A DNA stretch of 14,177 nucleotides. Origin: Parachlamydiales bacterium (GTDB lineage Bacteria; Chlamydiota; Chlamydiia; Chlamydiales; SM23-39). The stretch spans positions 1-14,177 of the forward strand of contig JAGVDZ010000045.1 in assembly GCA_020058465.1 (NCBI GenBank), read 5' to 3'. The notes under the pieces were generated by a model. It saw only the letters and a program-made list of their open reading frames with translations. It was not told the origin of the DNA and did no database searches. Numbering within the stretch: the stretch's first letter is position 1; the number at the start of each line of letters is the position of its first letter. The translations under genes were made by a program, and so were the position numbers. Of this stretch, positions 1-6,106 are shown piece after piece.

Positions 1-44
1 CCACAAGAGGTAGGAAGAGTAGGTCGTCGCCAGTTTTTATATAC

Positions 45-80
45 AAGCCCTTTTAGGTCGTCCTAAAAGGGCTTTTTTTT
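45..80 (+). terminator. Rho-independent terminator
   Basis: A perfect 13-bp stem (45-57 paired with 62-74) closes a TCGT loop and is followed on the plus strand by an unbroken T run through 80. This is a textbook intrinsic terminator for a plus-strand gene that ends at or before the left edge. On the minus strand the same hairpin lies a few bases past the stop of the DUF378 gene but lacks a T run, so it would end that transcript only weakly. Bases 1-44 are too short to identify the upstream gene; one frame stops at 11-13. Confidence 0.85.
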
Positions 81-285
81 AGCTTGTCTTGTGCTTGAGA
101 GCTTTTAAGAGTTTGTAGGCAGCTGACAGGCCTATGAGCACATAAACAATACGGGTGAGAGAGGACATGTCTCCAAAAATGGATCCCAAGACATCCCATT
201 GGAAGAGGCCAATGAGTCCCCAGTTAAGCCCCCCTACGACAAGTAAGATGGCTGCGATCAGCTCGAGTAAATGTTTGTTTTTCAC
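79..285 (-). CDS. DUF378 family small membrane protein
   Basis: This encodes a 68-residue protein of the DUF378 family, small bacterial inner-membrane proteins with no assigned function. Two hydrophobic segments are visible. The first contains the hallmark VVGGLNWGLIGLF near residues 16-28. A polar turn with the DMSSLTRIVYVLIGL stretch leads into the second segment, and the protein ends in a basic tail (KALKHKTS). The GTG at 285 is chosen as start because AAGGAG (293-298 on the minus strand) lies 7 bases upstream and the protein then begins MKNKHLLELIAA, as family members do. A longer open frame reaches 351, but its extra residues are not hydrophobic and look like leader. The gene appears to stand alone, with a terminator hairpin just beyond its stop. 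The family call is firm; the function is unknown. Confidence 0.85.
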   Translation of the reverse strand: MKNKHLLELIAAILLVVGGLNWGLIGLFQWDVLGSIFGDMSSLTRIVYVLIGLSAAYKLLKALKHKTS

Positions 286-309
286 AATAGTTCTCCTTGT
301 AAAATATAG

Positions 310-328
310 ACCAGAATGGCTTTCTGGT
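310..328 (-). promoter_or_regulatory. Small leader hairpin upstream of the DUF378 gene
   Basis: A 7-bp inverted repeat (310-316 with 322-328, loop TGGCT) lies just upstream of the Shine-Dalgarno of the DUF378 gene. If it is transcribed, it forms a short stem in the 5' leader. It matches no riboswitch known to me. A role in mRNA stability or translation is only a guess. Confidence 0.3.
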
Positions 329-416
329 ATGGCCCCCCCTCGCTCATACATCTAGAGAGATAGAGCCTTCTTTTTCTTACATAAATAGAAGATGGATAAT
401 TTGTAAAATAGAATTG

Positions 417-1025
417 TTAAATTATCCTGGAGGGCGAAAAATGCTCTGTCATCATAAAATTTTCAGCCGCGTCCGTCTTAAAATACTGCTGAGTTGTTCC
501 AGTCGTATGGAGCTCGGCGTTGTCGACAACATTGACAAGACGAATGAAGGTGGTGTCGACAGTGATTTTGCTGTTGGAGGAGCCTACATCAATCCAACCT
601 TTTTTGACCAACAAGCCATCACCAATCGACGTGGGATTGATACGATTGACATTGACTAAGAACTGATAGAGTGGGTGAGATTCCTTAGTATAGATTCGGT
701 TGTAGATCACTCGAAAGGGGGTTGTGATCAACCGTATCGGTAGGGTTACAAGGTCGAAAATGATTGTGGCTAGTATAGCAATGATATGGGAAGCGATATC
801 ATCTGTGATTCGAGCTCCGTGGACCCAGGCGGGGCAGAGGAGGTCTTTTACAAAAGAGCTCAAGTCAGAAGTCCTGATAGGGACGACGCACCAAAGGAAG
901 GCGCTTGGCGCACTTCTTCCTTTGCAACAGAGGTAACTTACCTCATCAAACTCTTTCTTGGATTGAAAGGTTTGATCGTAGAGGAGCCGGGATTTTGATG
1001 TCCATATTTGAATACGAGAGGCCAC
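417..1025 (-). CDS. Hypothetical membrane-associated protein, likely chlamydia-specific
   Basis: No characterised family is recognised with confidence. The 202-residue product has a polar N-terminal half rich in Cys and Trp, then one long hydrophobic stretch near residues 78-107 (IIAILATIIFDLVTLPIRLI continuing to FRVIYN). The C-terminal half is Ser/Thr-rich and polar. The LVTLPIRLI pattern resembles uncharacterised chlamydial membrane proteins (DUF648 is a candidate, from memory only). A single hydrophobic block of about 30 residues could make it a secreted membrane-inserting protein of the Inc type, but no secretion signal can be read here. The GTG start is well supported: GAGGAG lies 5 bases upstream and overlaps the TAG stop of the permease gene, so the two genes look translationally coupled in one operon. 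Confidence 0.7.
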   Translation of the reverse strand: MASRIQIWTSKSRLLYDQTFQSKKEFDEVSYLCCKGRSAPSAFLWCVVPIRTSDLSSFVKDLLCPAWVHGARITDDIASHIIAILATIIFDLVTLPIRLITTPFRVIYNRIYTKESHPLYQFLVNVNRINPTSIGDGLLVKKGWIDVGSSNSKITVDTTFIRLVNVVDNAELHTTGTTQQYFKTDAAENFMMTEHFSPSRII

Positions 1026-1035
1026 GGGGGCTCCT

Positions 1036-1968
1036 CTATGTTGTCACTGGTTTAGTGATATAACCTTGTCTGAGTTCTGCACTATACACGAGCCAAAGGC
1101 CGACAGTGATAACACTAGTGGATAAGAAGATCAAGAACGATAAAGGCTCTCCTAGAAAAAGCCAGCTGGTGATTGAGGCAAAAATGGGGCTTAAAAGACC
1201 CATGAACGATAAGAAAGTAGCTGTGAATCGTTTTAAAAGTAAACCGTAGAGGTTATAGCAGACAATGTTGGAAATGGTGGTCATCACCATGATCCCTTTC
1301 AAAAACTGGGCTAAGTTTTCTCCGTGTAGCGGGAGTGGATGCCAGTTTTCGACGAGGAGAGAATGGATGAGAGCTAAAGAACCTCCAATCATCATAGCAG
1401 AGCCGTTGGTGAGCAAGGTCGATGTCTCTTTTTCTTTGACAAGCTTACGGAGGAGAATCCACCCATAGGCACTACATAAAGAAGCCCCTACGATGGCAAG
1501 CTCAGGCCAAGAAAAGAAAAAGAGGGAAGAGAGCCCCTCATCGGCTCCTTTTTGACTTAAAAGAACAGGAGTCATTCCAAGAACACCAATCACCATCCCT
1601 AACCATTTTCTCGGTGTCATTGTCTCTTTGAAATGAATGTATGAAAGGAGTGCACTTAGAAAGGGAGTAAGGCTATAAAGAAAGCAGGTTTTAGAGGCTG
1701 AGAGATATTGTAGTCCCCAAAATTCAAATGCATTTGTCAAATAAATACTTACGAGCCCTAGAAAAAAGAAGGCGGTAAGAAGCTTGAAAGAAATTTGGCG
1801 AAACAGATGACGTTTACGATAAGCCACCCACCCGAGAAGAAGCACTCCGGCTAAAAGCATCCTCGATCCAGTCAGAAACAAAGGAGAGGCGTGGGTTAAC
1901 ATCAACTTACCAATAGGAAATAGGGTAGACCAAAGCCCATACATCAAAAAGACAAGAAATAAAGACAT
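1036..1968 (-). CDS. DMT superfamily (EamA) permease
   Basis: This is a 310-residue integral inner-membrane transporter of the drug/metabolite (EamA, RhaT-like) superfamily, with about ten transmembrane helices. Two tandem EamA repeats are visible. The first ends near residues 105-135 (SALLSYIHFKETMTPRKWLG) and the second near 255-290 (ITSWLFLGEPLSFLIFL). Both carry the typical acidic residue after the hydrophobic helix (FKE and LGEP). The ATG at 1968 is preferred because AAGGAG lies 4 bases upstream and a candidate promoter lies between 2027 and 2057. The frame is open back to 2028, but that extension is Pro-rich, has no Shine-Dalgarno and would overlap the promoter. The substrate is unknown. 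In Chlamydia an EamA protein imports S-adenosylmethionine, so this could be its counterpart, but that is inference. It is cotranscribed with the hypothetical gene downstream. Confidence 0.9.
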   Translation of the reverse strand: MSLFLVFLMYGLWSTLFPIGKLMLTHASPLFLTGSRMLLAGVLLLGWVAYRKRHLFRQISFKLLTAFFFLGLVSIYLTNAFEFWGLQYLSASKTCFLYSLTPFLSALLSYIHFKETMTPRKWLGMVIGVLGMTPVLLSQKGADEGLSSLFFFSWPELAIVGASLCSAYGWILLRKLVKEKETSTLLTNGSAMMIGGSLALIHSLLVENWHPLPLHGENLAQFLKGIMVMTTISNIVCYNLYGLLLKRFTATFLSFMGLLSPIFASITSWLFLGEPLSFLIFLSTSVITVGLWLVYSAELRQGYITKPVTT

Positions 1969-2001
1969 GTAACTCCTTACAAACTCTGGGACCTTCGGTG
2001 G

Positions 2002-2017
2002 GTCTCCCCAAGGAGAC
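2002..2017 (-). other. Leader hairpin upstream of the EamA permease gene
   Basis: GTCTCC and GGAGAC (2002-2007 and 2012-2017) form a perfect 6-bp stem around a 4-base loop. It lies in the presumed 5' leader of the permease mRNA, about 25 bases upstream of the Shine-Dalgarno. It may simply shape the leader; no riboswitch class fits. Confidence 0.3.
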
Positions 2018-2026
2018 GGAGGAGCC

Positions 2027-2057
2027 ATTTTAGCATAGGGTCGTTGGGAGTGGTCAA
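2027..2057 (-). promoter_or_regulatory. Candidate sigma-70-type promoter for the EamA operon
   Basis: On the minus strand, TTGACC (2052-2057) is followed after 19 bases by TAAAAT (2027-2032), which is preceded by TGC as in an extended -10 element. Transcription would start near 2020, leaving a leader of about 50 bases before the ATG at 1968. The spacer is longer than ideal, so confidence is modest. Confidence 0.35.
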
Positions 2058-2120
2058 GCTTTCTTTCTACATTGATCTTGGCCTTATATTTAATTATTCA
2101 GTTTTACAAATATATAAATA

Positions 2121-2143
2121 AGTTTTGAATTCATTTGTACATA
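2121..2143 (+). repeat. Degenerate partial copy of the dispersed repeat
   Basis: The stretch TTTTGAATTCATTTGTACATA (2123-2143) differs at three positions from the conserved right end of the dispersed repeat found at 4241-4281, 10218-10258 and 12822-12862. It is the only copy that is not directly followed by a plus-strand start codon, since the next gene begins at 2417. A weak inverted repeat with TACAAAT (2105-2111) recalls the palindromic form of the full copy. Chance similarity of an AT-rich sequence cannot be excluded. Confidence 0.4.
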
Positions 2144-2201
2144 GACATTTCTCAATAGGCAAAGTAAACTGGGGAGCCTTTTGACACTAAAATTAACTTC
2201 A

Positions 2202-2363
2202 TACCATTCGCGAGAAATAAATTCATATTTAACTGCGTCGGCTTAGCAACAAACTTTTGGTCTTCACTCGCGCCTTGCCTATTGGCAACGGTTGCTCATT
2301 CCAGATACAAAAATTTGTGCCGCCTTCTTGTTAAATTTATGAATTTATTTCTCGCGAATGGTA
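2202..2363. mobile_element. Palindromic MITE-like element with 26-bp perfect inverted ends
   Basis: Bases 2202-2227 (starting TACCATTCGCGAGAAATAAA) are the exact reverse complement of 2338-2363. After a 2-base bulge the pairing continues for 6 more bases (2228-2233 with 2330-2335). The 96-base interior encodes no protein and holds a 5-bp hairpin (2275-2279 with 2284-2288) plus AGCAAC/GTTGCT pairing (2245-2250 with 2291-2296). Both ends border on TA, which would fit a TA target duplication as made by IS630/Tc1-type transposases. No transposase is present. The whole could also be a folded RNA or a protein-binding palindrome. It fills most of the otherwise gene-free stretch 1969-2416, just upstream of the yhhQ promoter candidate. 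Confidence 0.7.
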
Positions 2364-2369
2364 GCACAT

Positions 2370-2399
2370 CTGACCTTTAGTGAAGGTGTCGTGTATTAT
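2370..2399 (+). promoter_or_regulatory. Candidate promoter for the yhhQ-tgt operon
   Basis: CTGACC (2370-2375) and TATTAT (2394-2399) are separated by 18 bases and resemble sigma-70-type -35 and -10 boxes. The start of transcription would fall near 2406, giving a very short leader to the ATG at 2417. The site begins only 6 bases beyond the right arm of the palindromic element, so that insertion may have replaced the older upstream region. Confidence 0.35.
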
Positions 2400-2416
2400 A
2401 TCTTTGGTTGTATTCA

Positions 2417-3046
2417 ATGAATGTTGGGATTTTCTTTTTACAGATAGCGCTTCTGTTGGGACTGTTAACGTGGGCCAGACAGCATGGGTTTCTAGCGCTT
2501 GTGCTATTCATTGCTGGGACTTTGCTCGGTGCTAATTTATGTGTTGTCCAGCCGATCGAACTAGGGGGAATTCAGTCTACAGCAGCCGAGGCTTTTTCTG
2601 TAGGTGCTCTTCTAGGTGTGGGTATTTTGAGTCGGGACCATGGTCCGAATATGGCTCGTCAAGGAGCTCGCTTGGCTCTTGTCTTTGTAGCTTGTTTTGC
2701 AGTGTGGATGCAGAGTCATCTTCTTTACGAGAGTCCTTTAGAGTTTGGGTCGATCAAGCAGGCGTTCCATCTTCTTTTTACCTGGACACCTCGATTTGTC
2801 GTAGCCTCTTGGTTTAGTTTTTGGTTATCTCAACTCTCTTTAAGGGTGTGGCTTGCCAAGTCTTGTCCGTTGTGGCTCGGGGTTTGGCTTGCCGAGGGGT
2901 TTGACTCTGCCTTGTTCTCTGTCTTCGGTCTTTGGGGGCAGATTCCCCAGCTTTGGCAAGTGACGCTGTTTAGCTGGGCTCTGAAAAGCTTCGTCCTGGC
3001 TTGCATGCTCCCTTGGATTCGAGCGCGTAAGGATTCAGCTGTATGA
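2417..3046 (+). CDS. yhhQ: Queuosine precursor transporter, YhhQ/VUT family
   Basis: The 209-residue product is a polytopic inner-membrane protein with about six hydrophobic segments. It fits the YhhQ (VUT, DUF165) family that imports queuosine precursors. Visible features are LGANLCVVQPIEL near residues 37-49, a polar loop with ILSRDHGPNMARQGAR, the WTPRFVVASWFSFWLSQ segment and a closing WALKSFVLACMLPWIRAR, which parallels the usual family end. The length matches the family (about 210-230). The ATG at 2417 is chosen over an upstream in-frame TTG at 2408; neither has a clear Shine-Dalgarno. The stop overlaps the tgt start by ATGA, so the two genes are translationally coupled. Context is the strongest support: a precursor importer next to the enzyme that inserts the base. 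In an intracellular bacterium the imported base is probably host queuine. Confidence 0.82.
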   Translation: MNVGIFFLQIALLLGLLTWARQHGFLALVLFIAGTLLGANLCVVQPIELGGIQSTAAEAFSVGALLGVGILSRDHGPNMARQGARLALVFVACFAVWMQSHLLYESPLEFGSIKQAFHLLFTWTPRFVVASWFSFWLSQLSLRVWLAKSCPLWLGVWLAEGFDSALFSVFGLWGQIPQLWQVTLFSWALKSFVLACMLPWIRARKDSAV

Positions 3047-4197
3047 TTGAATTGTTACAAGGCTCTGTGTGTCCTTTTCGTTTTGAAGTTTTGCATCGTT
3101 CTTCGCGCTCTAAGGCACGTGTGGGTCGGATTTACACGTCTCATGGGATCATCGATACACCAGGCTTTGTAGCTGTTGGTACCAATGGGGCGATCAAAGG
3201 TGTGGACCACCATTTCACAAATGAGATGGGGTTGCAGCTGATGTTTTGCAATACGTACCACCTCCTTGTTCAACCCGGCTTGGATGTCATTCGCAAGAGG
3301 GGCGGGTTGCACCATTGGACTGGGCGAAAGGGACCTTTGATCACCGACTCGGGGGGGTTTCAAATTTTTTCACTTGCCTACGGATCTGTCACATCAGAGC
3401 TTAAAAGTCGAGGTCATAAAAAGACGGGGACGGGTGTGCTTAAAATTACAGAAGAAGGGGTGTTGTTTCGTTCCTACCGAGATGGTTCTCCTCTTCTTCT
3501 AACGCCCGAAAGTTCTGTTTTGGCTCAAAAAGTGCTTCAGTCCGATATCATTATCCCCCTCGACGAGTTGCCCCCATACCATACAGATACCCAGTCTTTA
3601 CGGGAGTCCCTCGAAAGGACCCATCGTTGGGAAAAGCGCTCACTTGATGAGCACTTAAAACAGATCAATGGACAAGCCATGTATGCTGTAGTGCATGGCG
3701 GTGTCGATCATGCTTTGCGAGAGAAGAGTGCGAAAGTACTGAGAGAGCTTCCTTTCGATGGTTTCGCTATCGGAGGTTCTGTGGGGAAGACAAGGCAAGA
3801 GATGATCGAGATGTTGATGCACACTCTTGACTTCCTACCTGAGTTCTTGCCGAGACATCTTTTGGGTGTCGGAGATCTTCCTTCGTTGCAGGCATGTATT
3901 CCTCTCGGACTTGATACATTCGACAGTTCTTATCCAACGAAAGCAGCACGTCATGGCTACTTATTCACACAGCAAGGGGCTTTGAAGTTGAAATCAACTC
4001 AAGTGAGACTTTCCGAAAAGCCGATTGAAGAGGGGTGTAACTGCTTTACATGCCAGCGTTATACACTCTCTTACTTACAACATCTTTGGAAGGCCAAAGA
4101 ACTCACTTCCTACACCCTTTTAAGTCTTCATAACCTTCATTTTATGGTGACACTCATGGAGCGGTACCGGAAAGCCATTTTCGACAACCAGATTTAA
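3043..4197 (+). CDS. tgt: Queuine tRNA-ribosyltransferase (tRNA-guanine transglycosylase)
   Basis: Tgt exchanges guanine 34 in the anticodon of GUN tRNAs for a 7-deazaguanine base; it is a cytosolic TIM-barrel enzyme. The 384-residue protein is full length. The general-base Asp102 lies in TDSGGFQIFSLA, the nucleophile Asp294 in DTFDSSYPTKAARHG, and the zinc ligands Cys332, Cys334, Cys337 and His363 in CNCFTC and SLHNLHF. At the base pocket the usual bacterial DECTPY is DELPPY (Leu176), and GGLAVG is GGSVGK, placing Gly248 where preQ1-specific enzymes have Val. The usual VQGG is VHGG (His218). The first two changes are of the type found in eukaryotic queuine-specific Tgt, and all three resemble Chlamydia Tgt as I remember it. 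The gene overlaps yhhQ by 4 bases. Queuine specificity is inferred. Confidence 0.97.
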   Translation: MIELLQGSVCPFRFEVLHRSSRSKARVGRIYTSHGIIDTPGFVAVGTNGAIKGVDHHFTNEMGLQLMFCNTYHLLVQPGLDVIRKRGGLHHWTGRKGPLITDSGGFQIFSLAYGSVTSELKSRGHKKTGTGVLKITEEGVLFRSYRDGSPLLLTPESSVLAQKVLQSDIIIPLDELPPYHTDTQSLRESLERTHRWEKRSLDEHLKQINGQAMYAVVHGGVDHALREKSAKVLRELPFDGFAIGGSVGKTRQEMIEMLMHTLDFLPEFLPRHLLGVGDLPSLQACIPLGLDTFDSSYPTKAARHGYLFTQQGALKLKSTQVRLSEKPIEEGCNCFTCQRYTLSYLQHLWKAKELTSYTLLSLHNLHFMVTLMERYRKAIFDNQI

Positions 4198-4232
4198 GAT
4201 TTTCTTTTTTTCGAAGACCTATGATAGGGTGG

Positions 4233-4281
4233 AGCGTTCCCGACACTATCAAAAACCAACTTTTGAGTTCATTTGTGTATA
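4233..4281 (+). repeat. Dispersed repeat, copy 1
   Basis: Bases 4241-4281 match the copies at 10218-10258 and 12822-12862 at 40 of 41 positions (A instead of G at 4248). Similarity continues weakly leftward to 4233. This copy lacks the left palindromic arm. It ends 13 bases before the start codon of the TIGR04255 gene and leads straight into that gene's Shine-Dalgarno. The frame is open through the repeat from a GTG at 4229, which would give a 22-residue extension, but that is probably accidental. Confidence 0.8.
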
Positions 4282-4294
4282 TAGGAGAGCTGGT

Positions 4295-5107
4295 ATGATT
4301 GAATCGATAGCTGAGCCATTGTTAGTGACACCTCCTTTGATCGAGACAATTTTTGAGCTACGCTGGGAGCTTTTGCAAGATTCTCGAACACAGAGATATC
4401 GAGATCCTGCTTACCCGATGATGTATGGAAGGATTTATGAGAGGTTTAAAGATGCGCTACCTTTATTTGAGGATCTCCCTTCATCGCAGACGCATCCTGA
4501 GGTGAGCCCATATGTAGTTCGTCACTGGATGCGCAAGGGTAAAGATCTTTATCCTCTTATTCAAGTGGGCCCCGGCATTATTACTGTAAATATGACGAAA
4601 GATGGGTATAGTTGGAACTCACTTGTCTCGTTGATTCAGGAAGTCGTGGAAGCAGTCTTAGATCTCTATCCACAGGGTACTTTGCCTTTGAAATTTGTGA
4701 AGTCGGAACTCCGTTACTTGAATGCGATCCCTTTTTACTCGCAAGAAGGGATCATTTCCTTTTTGAAAGAGCAGCTACACATGGATGTTGGAGCTCCCAA
4801 GGCGTTATTGGCTCGAGATTGGATCTATCCAGATCCGGTAGCACTGAGTCTAAAGTTAGGGTATGGGTTAAGACAGCCGTTGGGGCACCTGGTTTTGGCG
4901 CTGGATCTTGGTGAATTTCAGCAGACACCCGCGTATCTTCTGCAGACTATCGTTCAATCGTTCAAAAATGAAGTTGGCCAAGATGAGAAAAAATTAAGTC
5001 AATGGCTTCGGGAGGCGCACTTGGTGTGTAAGGAGTCGTTCCAAGCTTTCTGTGAAGGTCAATTGATGGAGCTGTTTCGACAAGAGCTAGTTTTGTCTCC
5101 ACCCTGA
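4295..5107 (+). CDS. TIGR04255 family protein, function unknown
   Basis: This 270-residue soluble protein fits TIGR04255, a sporadically distributed family of unknown function. Family features are the N-terminal PPLIETIFELRW near residues 13-24, PLIQVGPGIITVNM near 87-100, SELRYLNAIPF in the middle, and a C-terminal helix with LREAHLVCKESFQAF followed by LMELFRQEL. No signal peptide or transmembrane segment is seen. The ATG at 4295 has AGGAG 7 bases upstream; the frame stays open to a GTG at 4229 inside the dispersed repeat, but the Shine-Dalgarno decides for 4295. It is the first gene of a plus-strand run with mdh, the citrate synthase homologue and pip, and its stop is 21 bases before the mdh ATG. 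The patchy family distribution and the repeat at its 5' end suggest a late arrival in front of a core metabolic operon. Confidence 0.8.
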   Translation: MIESIAEPLLVTPPLIETIFELRWELLQDSRTQRYRDPAYPMMYGRIYERFKDALPLFEDLPSSQTHPEVSPYVVRHWMRKGKDLYPLIQVGPGIITVNMTKDGYSWNSLVSLIQEVVEAVLDLYPQGTLPLKFVKSELRYLNAIPFYSQEGIISFLKEQLHMDVGAPKALLARDWIYPDPVALSLKLGYGLRQPLGHLVLALDLGEFQQTPAYLLQTIVQSFKNEVGQDEKKLSQWLREAHLVCKESFQAFCEGQLMELFRQELVLSPP

Positions 5108-5128
5108 GAAATATTGGATTTGGATCGT

Positions 5129-6106
5129 ATGAAGAAAGTGGCTGTCACAGGAGCGGCGGGGCAAATTGCCTATAGCCTTCTTTTTCGCATTGCAGCGGGG
5201 GATCTCTTAGGTCGAGAGAAGGTCCATCTATCTTTATTGGATCTTCCTTCCATGAGGCAAGTCTTGGAAGGGGTCCGGATGGAGTTGGAGGATGGGGCCT
5301 ATCCGGTGCTTGAGACAATTACATGTTCGTCTAAGGCTGAGGAAGCTTTTGAGGGGGCAGACCTTGTCATTCTTCTGGGGGCCAAGCCAAGGGGGCCTGG
5401 AATGGAAAGAAGAGACCTTCTGAGTGCAAATGGCTTGGTTTTTGTTGAACAAGGAAAGGCTTTGAATCGGAGTGCATCAGCGGACGCTCATGTCCTCGTG
5501 GTAGGCAACCCGTGCAATACGAATGCCTGGATAGCTCGCTATTTTGCCCCTCGTCTGAATCCATTGCGGTTCTATGCGATGACTCGGTTGGATCAAAATC
5601 GGGCGATCTTTTTGGCTTCGAAAAAAGCTGGCTGCCGTGTCGAAGAGGTCCATGATCTCATCGTTTGGGGGAATCATTCTCAGACGCAGGTGCCTGACTT
5701 TGTCAACGCAAAGATTGGAAGAAGGGCTCTTTGCGAAGTCATTCAAGATCGTCACTGGTTGGAAGGAGAGTTTGTATCCCAGGTACGTCAAAGGGGGGCT
5801 GCCGTGATCCGGGCAAGGGGTAAATCGTCTGCAGGATCAGCTGCTGAAGCAGCGTTGCTTTCGATGCGCTCTGTCCTAGGGCTGCACGATATGGGTAAGG
5901 CCTTTTCCTTAGGAGTGACAAGTGTCGAGAATCCCTATGGCATTGAAGAAGATTTAATTTTTTCCTATCCTTGCAGGGGGAGGGAAGGGGGCTGTGTGGA
6001 TGTCGTTCGGGGATGGGTCTTGGATGCTTTCTTAGATAAAGAGATTCGTCTTTCCGAAGCGGAGCTAGTAGAGGAAAGGGACCTTCTTCTTCGTGAGGTT
6101 ATATGA
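5129..6106 (+). CDS. mdh: Malate dehydrogenase (NAD-dependent)
   Basis: The enzyme oxidises malate to oxaloacetate with NAD in the TCA cycle. The 325-residue protein has the chlamydial/cytosolic-type length. Visible are the Rossmann motif GAAGQI (residues 8-13), the substrate-binding Arg88 and Arg94 in KPRGPGMERRDLL, GNPCNTN at 126-132, the catalytic Asp155 in TRLDQNRA with Arg153 nearby, and the catalytic His183 in WGNHSQTQ. All key residues are intact. The ATG at 5129 gives the family's usual start (MKKVAVTGAAG); an in-frame TTG at 5114 would add five residues, and neither has a strong Shine-Dalgarno. The stop overlaps the start of the citrate synthase homologue by ATGA, so the pair is translationally coupled. 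Chlamydia also encodes mdh but lacks citrate synthase. Confidence 0.96.
   Translation: MKKVAVTGAAGQIAYSLLFRIAAGDLLGREKVHLSLLDLPSMRQVLEGVRMELEDGAYPVLETITCSSKAEEAFEGADLVILLGAKPRGPGMERRDLLSANGLVFVEQGKALNRSASADAHVLVVGNPCNTNAWIARYFAPRLNPLRFYAMTRLDQNRAIFLASKKAGCRVEEVHDLIVWGNHSQTQVPDFVNAKIGRRALCEVIQDRHWLEGEFVSQVRQRGAAVIRARGKSSAGSAAEAALLSMRSVLGLHDMGKAFSLGVTSVENPYGIEEDLIFSYPCRGREGGCVDVVRGWVLDAFLDKEIRLSEAELVEERDLLLREVI

Noticed and set aside
1..44. C-terminal end of a plus-strand gene at the left edge
   Set aside because: The terminator implies such a gene, but only a few codons could be present, two frames are possible (stops at 11-13 and 54-56), and neither can be identified.
2004..2228. SAM or other riboswitch in the leader of the EamA operon
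   Set aside because: The leader is only about 50 bases and has one short hairpin; none of the conserved cores of known riboswitch classes could be found.
4229..4294. Repeat copy 1 read as protein (a GTG-initiated N-terminal extension of the TIGR04255 protein)
   Set aside because: In copy 2 the same frame ends in a stop just after the repeat, and the internal ATG at 4295 has a strong Shine-Dalgarno, so the repeat is best treated as non-coding.
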